A stretch of 64,000 nucleotides of DNA, taken from Nocardioides sp. Root140 (GTDB lineage Bacteria > Actinomycetota > Actinomycetes > Propionibacteriales > Nocardioidaceae). Below are positions 26,867 to 33,811 of this stretch, piece by piece. The notes below the pieces were generated by a model. That model was not told where the DNA came from, made no database searches, and worked only from the letters and a program-made list of their open reading frames with translations. Every line of letters starts with the position of its first letter. The first letter of the stretch is position 1. The DNA is taken from positions 1,449,441 through 1,513,440 of the forward strand of contig NZ_LMFI01000001.1 of the NCBI RefSeq assembly GCF_001426745.1. The letters are read 5' to 3'. The position numbers and the translations under genes are program-made.

Positions 26867-27261
26867 GTGGTCTCCTTCGTCAGGTCATCGGGTCCGAACG
26901 GGTCGGGCAGCACTTCGTCCATGCGGCGTACGCCGGACACGGTGAGCAGCAACAGCTCGCGACCGCCGTTCTCGAACAGCAGCTGACGACACCGACCACA
27001 GGGCATGATCACGTCGCCGCTGCCGTTGACGCACACGAAGTGGGTCAGCCGCCCTCCGCCGGTGGCGTGCAGCGAGCTGACCACACCGCACTCGGCGCAC
27101 AGCACCACGCCGTACGCCGCGTTCTCGACGTTGCAGCCGACCACGGTGCGCCCGTCGTCGACCAGCGCCGCGGCACCCACGCGATAGTTCGAGTACGGCG
27201 CGTAGGCGCGCGCGGCGACGTCGACGGCGGCCCGGGTCAGGGCGTCCCAGTCGACCTCCAC
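26863..27261 (-). CDS. cdd: Cytidine deaminase
   Basis: 132 residues, the usual length of the tetrameric type. Zinc and catalytic motif CAECG (Glu as proton shuttle) and PCGRC; substrate loop CNVENAAYG; APYSNYRVGAA near the N-terminus. Converts (deoxy)cytidine to (deoxy)uridine, the substrate of the next enzyme. GTG at 27261 lies 2 bp after the permease stop with AAGGA in front. Confidence 0.94.
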   Translation of the reverse strand: MEVDWDALTRAAVDVAARAYAPYSNYRVGAAALVDDGRTVVGCNVENAAYGVVLCAECGVVSSLHATGGGRLTHFVCVNGSGDVIMPCGRCRQLLFENGGRELLLLTVSGVRRMDEVLPDPFGPDDLTKETT

Positions 27262-27263
27262 GC

Positions 27264-28571
27264 TCAGTCCTTCACGTAGGGCTGGCCGTCGGCGGCCGGC
27301 GGGCGGACCCGTCCGACGAAGCCGGCCACGGCGATCAGGGTGGCGAGGTAGGGCGCGATGGCGATCAGCTCGGAGGGCACCTTGGTGACCAGGCCGAAGT
27401 CGTCCTTCATGGCCGCGGTCAACGCGAAGAAGAGCGCGGCCATGGTGGCGCCGACGGGGTGCCAGCGGCCCATGATCACGGCAGCCAGCGCCATGAAGCC
27501 CTGTCCGTTGGCGGCGTTGTCGTTGAAGGACCCCGACGAGCCGACGGTGTAGAACGCGCCACCGAGACCGGCGAGGGCGCCACCGAAGAGAATCGCCTGC
27601 CAGCGCACGCGATTGACGCGGATGCCGACGGTGTCGGCGGCCTTGGGGTGCTCGCCGACCGCGCGGACCCGCAGGCCCCATCGCGTCTGGTAGAGCAGGA
27701 ACCACACCAGGAACGGCGCCAGCAGGGCCAGGTAGACCAGGATCGACTGGTTGAACAGGGCACGCCCGAGCACGGGGATGCTGGAGAGGCCGGGGATCTC
27801 GATCGGCGTCAGCGGATCGGGCGAGTCGGAGAGCAGCGTGTTGAGGTGCGCGTTCTCCTGCTCGGTCGGGATCTGCCCGCGCAGGAACGTGGTCAGGCCC
27901 AGTGCCAGGGCGATCAGCACGACACCGACGACCACCTGGTCGACGTGGTAGCGCAGCGAGAACAGGCCGAGCATCAGGGCCACGACGACACCGGCCAGCG
28001 ACGCGGCGATCATGCCGACGCCGTTGCTGTAGGCCAGCGCGCTGACCACGGCACCGAAGAACGCGCCCATCAGCAGCTGCGCCTCGATGGCGATGTTGAT
28101 GACACCGGCACGCTCGCACACCACGCCCGCGAGGGCGCCGAGCACCAGCGGCGGGCAGTACTTCACCATGCTGGGCAGTGGATTGGTGATCCAGGCCTCG
28201 ACCGCCGCCGTCTGGTCGGCGTAGTACCAGACGGTGAACGCGGCGTAGAACGACAGCCCGACTGCGACGTGGATCAGCATCGCCCAGCCGTTGCGTGGGA
28301 TGCGGTTGATCACCGCGACGACCAGGGCGATCGAGACGATCGCGAAGCCGATCCAGACCAGGCGCAGGCCGTTGAACGGCTCGGGCTGGTGCTCCTTGGA
28401 GAGCTCGTCGGCGTTGAGGAACAGCACCTGGGAGTTGTCGATGCTCAGCGCCATCATCAGGACCAGCACCCACACGATGCCGAAGGCGACGACCAGCTTG
28501 ATCTGGCGGAGCTTGTCGGTGCGGTCGCGGACGGGCTTCTCGCTGGCCGTCACGGTCGTGGTGGTGCTCAT
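27264..28571 (-). CDS. Nucleoside ABC transporter permease, second subunit
   Basis: 435 residues of the RbsC/BPD-2 family found with BMP-type binding proteins. About ten hydrophobic segments; ERAGVINIAIEAQLLMGAFFGA and LGLTTFLRG... TRWGLRVRAVGEHPKAADTVGIRVNRVRWQAILFGGALAGLGGA are typical of the YufQ/NupQ type. The N-terminus is about 60 residues longer than usual with an extra membrane helix. ATG at 28571 overlaps the stop of the first permease (ATGA). Confidence 0.9.
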   Translation of the reverse strand: MSTTTTVTASEKPVRDRTDKLRQIKLVVAFGIVWVLVLMMALSIDNSQVLFLNADELSKEHQPEPFNGLRLVWIGFAIVSIALVVAVINRIPRNGWAMLIHVAVGLSFYAAFTVWYYADQTAAVEAWITNPLPSMVKYCPPLVLGALAGVVCERAGVINIAIEAQLLMGAFFGAVVSALAYSNGVGMIAASLAGVVVALMLGLFSLRYHVDQVVVGVVLIALALGLTTFLRGQIPTEQENAHLNTLLSDSPDPLTPIEIPGLSSIPVLGRALFNQSILVYLALLAPFLVWFLLYQTRWGLRVRAVGEHPKAADTVGIRVNRVRWQAILFGGALAGLGGAFYTVGSSGSFNDNAANGQGFMALAAVIMGRWHPVGATMAALFFALTAAMKDDFGLVTKVPSELIAIAPYLATLIAVAGFVGRVRPPAADGQPYVKD

Positions 28572-29734
28572 GCGGAGACTCCCTTCGCGGCGAACGTGCT
28601 CGTGGGTTCCTTGCGTCGCTGTCGCACGATCCACCGGACGATGGCCGGTGCGGCGACGAACAGCACGATCAAGGACTGGATGACCTGGACCACCTCGGGG
28701 GCGGTGCCCGCGCTGGTGGTCTGCATGGCGCCGCCACCCACGGCGAGGATGCCGAACAGGAAGCCGGCCAGCACGCTGCCGAGCGGGGTGCCACGGCCCA
28801 GCAGCGCGACCGTGATCGCGTCGAAGCCGACCGAGCCGACCAGGCTGGCGTTGTTGCTGGCCTGGTCGCCGTTGATCATCATCGTCGCGGCCAGGCCGCT
28901 GAGCCCTCCGGCGATGACCATGGTGAGGATGAAGACCTTCGCGGTGCTCATGCCCGCCGTGCGGGACGCGTCGGGGTTGGCGCCGACCGAGCGCAGCTCG
29001 AAGCCGAGGGTGCTGCGGGTGAGCAGCCACCAGACCACGGCCGCGGCGACGAGGGAGAGCAGCACACCCATGTGCACGCCCAGCACCTCGGGGAAGGCGG
29101 CCGCGTCGGGCACCGGCGGCGACTGGGGCAGGCCAAGGTCGTCGTCGGGGCGCTGGAACGACTTCAGCTCACCCAGCGCGTAGGCGAGCACCCCGAACGA
29201 CGCGATCTGGTTGAGCATGATCGTGCTGATCACCTCGTGGGTGCCGGTGGCGGCCTTGAGCAGGCCGGCGATGCCGCCCCACAGGGCTCCGGCCAGTACG
29301 CCGGCGAGCACCGAGGTGAGCAGCAGGATCGGACCGGGGAGGTCCCAGGTGAAGCCGACGTAGCTGGCCGCCAGCGTGCCGAGGATGATCTGGCCCTGCG
29401 CACCGATGTTGAACAGCCCGGCGCGGAAGGCGAGCGAGACGCCGAGGCCGGCGCAGATCAGCGGGGCCGAGCGGTTCAGCGTGTTGGCCAGGCCCTCTCC
29501 GGAACCGAGCGAACGGTCCAGCAGTGCGCCGTACGACGTGGTGACCACGTCGAAGGAGCGGGAGAAGAAGTCCCACGGGTAGGAGAAGAAGTAGCCCATC
29601 GAGTCGATGACGGACTCGTTGCTCAGCGCCATCAGCACGGCACCGATCAGGAGTGCCAGCACGATGGCCGCGGCGGTGGTGAGGACGCCTTCGAGTGCCT
29701 TGCGGTCCAGGCGCAGGCCGGGTCGCTTGGTCAC
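28568..29734 (-). CDS. Nucleoside ABC transporter permease, first subunit
   Basis: 388 residues of the YufP/NupP type: ANTLNRSAPLICAGLGVSLAFRAGLFNIGAQGQIILG, GTHEVISTIMLNQIA, and ELRSVGANPDASRTAGMSTAKVFILTM are hallmarks. Eight to ten membrane helices. GTG at 29734 overlaps the ATPase stop (GTGA). Forms the channel with the second permease. Confidence 0.92.
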   Translation of the reverse strand: MTKRPGLRLDRKALEGVLTTAAAIVLALLIGAVLMALSNESVIDSMGYFFSYPWDFFSRSFDVVTTSYGALLDRSLGSGEGLANTLNRSAPLICAGLGVSLAFRAGLFNIGAQGQIILGTLAASYVGFTWDLPGPILLLTSVLAGVLAGALWGGIAGLLKAATGTHEVISTIMLNQIASFGVLAYALGELKSFQRPDDDLGLPQSPPVPDAAAFPEVLGVHMGVLLSLVAAAVVWWLLTRSTLGFELRSVGANPDASRTAGMSTAKVFILTMVIAGGLSGLAATMMINGDQASNNASLVGSVGFDAITVALLGRGTPLGSVLAGFLFGILAVGGGAMQTTSAGTAPEVVQVIQSLIVLFVAAPAIVRWIVRQRRKEPTSTFAAKGVSA

Positions 29735-31239
29735 GCGGCACCTCCCTCGGCGCCACCGGCGCCGGCCATGAGCAGACCGATCTGCTCGCGTTCGATGTCA
29801 GGACTGACGGTGTCGACGATGCGTCCGTCGTACATCACCGCGATGCGGTCGGCGAGCGCGAAGATCTCGTCGAGCTCGGTGGAGACGATGATGACGGCGG
29901 TGCCGCGGTCACGCTCGGCGATGATGCGCTTGTGGATGAACTCGATGGAGCCGACGTCGACGCCGCGGGTGGGCTGTGAGGCGATCAGCACCTTGAGTGG
30001 CCGGGAGAACTCGCGGGCCACGACGACCTTCTGCTGGTTTCCTCCCGAGAGCGACCCGACGGGCGTCTCCCGCGAGGTCGTGCGGATGTCGAACTCCTGG
30101 ATGCGGTCGTCGGCGTTGCGCTCGATCTCGGCGAGCTTGAGCGCCGGACCGTTGGAGAACTCGGGTGAGCGGTAGAGGTCGAGGACGAGGTTCTCGCGCA
30201 CGCTGAACGAGGAGACGTAGCCGTCGTGGGAGCGGTCCTCGGGGATGTAGCCGATGCCGGCCTCGAGGCTGCGCCGGGGGCCGTAGCGGCCGATGTCGTC
30301 GCCGTCGAGCATGATCTCGCCGGCCGAGGGGCGGATCAGTCCGAGGAGCGACTTGATCAGCTCGGTCTGGCCGTTGCCCTGGACCCCGGCGATGCCGAGG
30401 ACCTCACCGGCGCGGGCCTCGAACGAGACGTCCTTGACGACCTCGTGGCCGCGGGGGTCGATGATCGTGATGTTGCGGGCCTCGAGCACGGGGGCACCGA
30501 CCTCGGCGGCGTCCTTGTCGACGGTCAGCTTGACCGCGCGACCCACCATCATCTCGGCCAGCTCGGCCTCGGTGGCGGTCGGCTCGGCGGTGCCCACGAT
30601 CTTGCCGCGGCGGATCACGCTGATCCGGTCGCCGACAGCCTTGACCTCGCGCAGCTTGTGGGTGATGAAGATGATCGAGGTGCCCTGGGCCTTGAGCTCA
30701 CGCATGATGCCCATGAGCTCGTCGATCTCCTGCGGGGTGAGCACGGCGGTCGGCTCGTCGAGAATCAGGACCTTGGCGTCGTTGGCGAGGGCCTTGAGGA
30801 TCTCGACGCGCTGCTGGACACCCACGGGGATGTCCTCGACCAGCGCCTTCGGATCGACTCGCAGGCCGTAACGGTCGGAGAGGTCGCGCACCCGTTGGGC
30901 CGCGGCGCCGCGGTTGAGCACCGGGCCGCCCTCGCGACCGAGCATGACGTTCTCGGCGACGGTGAAGACCGGGACCAGCATGAAGTGCTGGTGCACCATG
31001 CCGATGCCGGCGTTGATGGCGTCCTTGGGCGAGGCGAACGTGACGGGTTCACCGTCGAGCAGGATCTGGCCCTCGCTGGGTTCCAGGAGCCCGTAGAGCA
31101 TGTTCATCAGCGTCGACTTGCCGGCGCCGTTCTCGCCCAGGAGGCAGTGGATCTCGCCGGGTTCGATGGTGAGGTCGATCGCGTCGTTGGCGACGAAGTC
31201 ACCGAAGCGACGGGTCAGCCCCTGGATCTGCAACTGCAT
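29731..31239 (-). CDS. Nucleoside ABC transporter ATPase (two fused domains)
   Basis: 502 residues, two ATPase domains as in RbsA/NupO. Domain 1 has an intact Walker A GENGAGKST and Walker B ILDEPTAV, but a weakened signature (PVGVQQRVEI). Domain 2 has a degenerate Walker A (GVQGNGQTEL) and an intact signature LSGGNQQKVV. This asymmetry is normal for the family. ATG at 31239 preceded by AGGGAG. Its start is overlapped by 25 bp by the aberrant tail of the upstream BMP gene. Confidence 0.93.
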   Translation of the reverse strand: MQLQIQGLTRRFGDFVANDAIDLTIEPGEIHCLLGENGAGKSTLMNMLYGLLEPSEGQILLDGEPVTFASPKDAINAGIGMVHQHFMLVPVFTVAENVMLGREGGPVLNRGAAAQRVRDLSDRYGLRVDPKALVEDIPVGVQQRVEILKALANDAKVLILDEPTAVLTPQEIDELMGIMRELKAQGTSIIFITHKLREVKAVGDRISVIRRGKIVGTAEPTATEAELAEMMVGRAVKLTVDKDAAEVGAPVLEARNITIIDPRGHEVVKDVSFEARAGEVLGIAGVQGNGQTELIKSLLGLIRPSAGEIMLDGDDIGRYGPRRSLEAGIGYIPEDRSHDGYVSSFSVRENLVLDLYRSPEFSNGPALKLAEIERNADDRIQEFDIRTTSRETPVGSLSGGNQQKVVVAREFSRPLKVLIASQPTRGVDVGSIEFIHKRIIAERDRGTAVIIVSTELDEIFALADRIAVMYDGRIVDTVSPDIEREQIGLLMAGAGGAEGGAA

Positions 31240-32408
31240 GGCACTCCCTTGTGCGATGACTGGCGTCGTACGAAGGATATGCAGGACGCCGGCGATGCCT
31301 GCGCGGCCGCGTCCGGAGTGGCGGCGGCCATGTTGCCGTGGACCAGGAACGCCAGGCCGCCGAACATGCGCTTCTCCGTCAGCCCGACCTCGCCCTCGAG
31401 TGCCTGCCTGATGCGCTCCAGGCTGACGCCGCCGTTCTCGAGGGTGCCCTCGTAGGGAGTGTTGTCGAAGGAGCCGTCGATGGAGCTCTTGATGGCGTCC
31501 TCGACCGCGACGTCCATGCCCTTCATGACCGAGGAGAGCAGGATGTCGCAGTACTCGGCGGCCGAGACGCAGCCGTCGGTGTCGACCCAGATCGCCTTCT
31601 TGTCCGCCTGCTTGACGGCCTGGAGGCCACCGAGGCCGGCGGGACCGGCGACCGGCATGACGATGTCGGCGCCCTGGCGGATCAGTGCCTCGGCGAGCGA
31701 CTGGCCCTTCGACTGGTTCTCGAAGTCGTTGGTGAAGGAGCCGTCCTGCTTCTCGGCGTCCCAGCCCACGACCTTGACGTCGGCGCCCTTGTCGGTGTTG
31801 TACTGCTCGACACCCTTGACGAAGCCGTCCATGAAGATGGTGACGGTCGGGATCTTGGCGCCACCGAAGGTGCCCACGACCTGGCTCTCGGTCTGCGAGG
31901 CGGCGAGGTAGCCGGCGAGGAAGGCCGGCTGGTCGGTCTTGAAGCCGAGGCCCTTGAGGTTCTTGGCGGGCTTCTCGTAGCCGAAGTCGACGATCGAGTA
32001 GTCGATCTTCGGGTGCTTCTTGGCCGCGGCAGCGGTGGCGTCACCGAGGAGGAACCCGACCGTGGTGATGTTCTTGCAGCCGGCCTTCGCGAGGTTCTCG
32101 AGGTTCGGTGCGTAGTCGGCGTCGGCCTTGGACTCGGCCTCGGCGGTCTGGATGCCGTAGTCGGTCTTGGCCTTCACCAGGCCGTCGTGCGACGTCTGGT
32201 TGAAGGACTTGTCGTCGAAGCCGCCGGAGTCGGAGACCATGCATGCCTTGAAGTCCGGGTGCTGCTCCTGCGGCGTCGTGGACTCCGACGCGCTGGGCGA
32301 AGCAGAGTCCTTGGCGTTCGAGTCGCCGTCGTCGCCGCGCTCGCCACAGCTCGTGAGGGCGAGGGCGGCCAGGCTCAGCGCAACTGCAATACGTGCCGTC
32401 TTCTTCAC
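31215..32408 (-). CDS. BMP/PnrA-family nucleoside-binding lipoprotein with aberrant TfoX-like C-terminus
   Basis: 397 residues as it stands. Signal peptide with lipobox LALTSC, linker, then a Bmp fold: FKACMVSDSGGFDDKSFNQTSHDGL, GFLLGDATAAAAKKHP, VDFGYEKPAKNLKGLGFKTDQPAFLAGYLAA, GGAKIPTVTIFMDGFVKGV. It should deliver nucleosides to the permeases. At residue 330 (after EGTLENGGVSL) the family's usual last 30-40 residues are missing; instead there are 31 residues that match a TfoX N-terminal domain and then 36 unrelated residues running into the ATPase gene. GTG at 32408 follows AGGAGG at 6 bp. May be functional, weakened or broken. Confidence 0.85.
   Translation of the reverse strand: MKKTARIAVALSLAALALTSCGERGDDGDSNAKDSASPSASESTTPQEQHPDFKACMVSDSGGFDDKSFNQTSHDGLVKAKTDYGIQTAEAESKADADYAPNLENLAKAGCKNITTVGFLLGDATAAAAKKHPKIDYSIVDFGYEKPAKNLKGLGFKTDQPAFLAGYLAASQTESQVVGTFGGAKIPTVTIFMDGFVKGVEQYNTDKGADVKVVGWDAEKQDGSFTNDFENQSKGQSLAEALIRQGADIVMPVAGPAGLGGLQAVKQADKKAIWVDTDGCVSAAEYCDILLSSVMKGMDVAVEDAIKSSIDGSFDNTPYEGTLENGGVSLERIRQALEGEVGLTEKRMFGGLAFLVHGNMAAATPDAAAQASPASCISFVRRQSSHKGVPCSCRSRG
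31326..31418 (-). pseudogene. TfoX N-terminal domain fragment fused to the BMP gene
   Basis: Thirty-one codons reading ERIRQALEGEVGLTEKRM then FGGLAFLVHGNMA. The TEKRMFGGLAFLV-GNMA core is the hallmark of small TfoX/Sxy N-terminal-domain proteins. The family's following strands are absent. Best read as the remnant of a tfoX-like gene joined in frame to the truncated lipoprotein gene by deletion or recombination. Confidence 0.75.
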
Positions 32409-32460
32409 GGCGGTCCTCCTGGGGTCGGGGCAGGCCCCTGTCAACCGGGCCAGTCGGGTC

Positions 32461-32466
32461 ACATTA
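32461..32466 (-). promoter_or_regulatory. Candidate -10 (TAATGT) of the nucleoside transport operon
   Basis: TAATGT about 52 bp upstream of the BMP start, leaving an untranslated leader that contains the AGGAGG ribosome site. No convincing -35 was found. Confidence 0.4.
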
Positions 32467-32540
32467 AGCCCAACCTCGCGGAAATGAGGCGATTCGAGCC
32501 GAACTGTTACCTGCCGGTGACCGATCGTCTTCCGGACGAC

Positions 32541-33716
32541 TCAGACGAGGGACTCGAGTGCCGCCCCGACCAGCACGGCCGCGCCGATCGCGATGGCGCG
32601 CTCATCAATGCGCAGGTCGCCCTGGTGCAGGTCGTACGTCGGACCACCCGGCGTGCGGGTGCCGAGCCGACCCATCGCTCCGGGAACTCGCTCGAGGTAC
32701 CACCCGAAATCCTCACCGCCCAGGCTCTGCAACGCGGGCAGTGCACCGTCGGGGCCGAGCACGGCGGCCACCGACCGAGCCAGCGCAACAGTGGCCTCGT
32801 GGTCGTTGACGACCGGCGGCACCCCGCGCTGGTAGACGATCTCGGCGGTGACGCCGTACGGCGCAATGATCTGGGCGATCAGCTCGCGCACGAGGTCCTC
32901 GGCGCCGGCCCAGGCGACCGCGTCGAGCATGCGCACGGTGCCGGCGACCCGGCCGGTGGCGGGAATGACGTTGTGGGTGGCGCCGGCGCGGATCAGGCCC
33001 CAGACCACGCTGACCCCGGCCCGTGGGTCGAGTCGACGCGAGAGTACGGCGGGCAGCTCGGTGACCAGCTTGCCGAGCGCGAAGGTGAGGTCCTCGGTCA
33101 GGTGGGGCCGCGAGGTGTGCCCGCCCTTGCCGACCAGGTGCACGTCGAGCGAGTCGGCAGCGCCGGTGAGCGGCCCTTCCCTCAGTCCGATGTGGCCGAC
33201 GTCGACGGTCGGGTCGCAGTGCAGGCAGAAGACCCGGTCGACCCCGTTGAGGGCGTCGCGGGCCAGCAGCTCGAGTGCTCCGCCCGGCATGACCTCCTCG
33301 GCCGGTTGGAACAGCAACCTGACCCGGCCCGCGAGCATCCCGCGGGAGGCGAGCTCGGCCAGGGCCAGACCGGCACCGACGAGAGCTGTGGTGTGCACGT
33401 CGTGCCCGCAGGCGTGGGCCACTCCCGCAACGGTGCTGCGCCAGGGGTCGTCGGTGCGGTCGTCGACCGGGAGCGCGTCGAGGTCGGCACGCAGCGCGAC
33501 CACGGGCCCGGACTCCCCCACCTCGGCGATCAGTCCACTGCGCGGCAGGCGGCGGACGCGCAGCCCGGCCTGCTCGAGTCGCGCCGCCACCTGCTCCGTC
33601 GTCCGTGCCTCGCTCCACGACAGTTCGGGGTGGGCGTGGAGGTCGCGCCGGAACTCGAGGAGCTCGACGGCGTACTTCTCGAGGACTGTGGCGACGAGTT
33701 CGTGGGCTTCAGACAT
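32541..33716 (-). CDS. M20-family amidohydrolase
   Basis: 391-residue metal-dependent aminoacylase/carboxypeptidase of the IAA-amino acid hydrolase type (AmiA/AmiB-like). Metal ligands in ACGHDVHTTALVG and QPAEEVMPGGA, LRADLDALPV, LHCDPTVDVGHIG, KGGHTSRP, and the late His in YDLHQGDLRIDE. Start ATG at 33716 (MSEAHELVATVLEKY); TATGCT lies 9 nt upstream. From memory, M20 amidohydrolases also sit next to the purine nucleoside phosphorylase gene in mycobacteria. Substrate unknown. Confidence 0.9.
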   Translation of the reverse strand: MSEAHELVATVLEKYAVELLEFRRDLHAHPELSWSEARTTEQVAARLEQAGLRVRRLPRSGLIAEVGESGPVVALRADLDALPVDDRTDDPWRSTVAGVAHACGHDVHTTALVGAGLALAELASRGMLAGRVRLLFQPAEEVMPGGALELLARDALNGVDRVFCLHCDPTVDVGHIGLREGPLTGAADSLDVHLVGKGGHTSRPHLTEDLTFALGKLVTELPAVLSRRLDPRAGVSVVWGLIRAGATHNVIPATGRVAGTVRMLDAVAWAGAEDLVRELIAQIIAPYGVTAEIVYQRGVPPVVNDHEATVALARSVAAVLGPDGALPALQSLGGEDFGWYLERVPGAMGRLGTRTPGGPTYDLHQGDLRIDERAIAIGAAVLVGAALESLV

Positions 33717-33811
33717 GACCCGGTGAGCATATCCGCCGCGGCACCACCCCGGGCGCAACCGACCGCTGCCCGGAACCGGCCGATTCCCCGGTCAATGCGT
33801 CGCGTGGCGGT

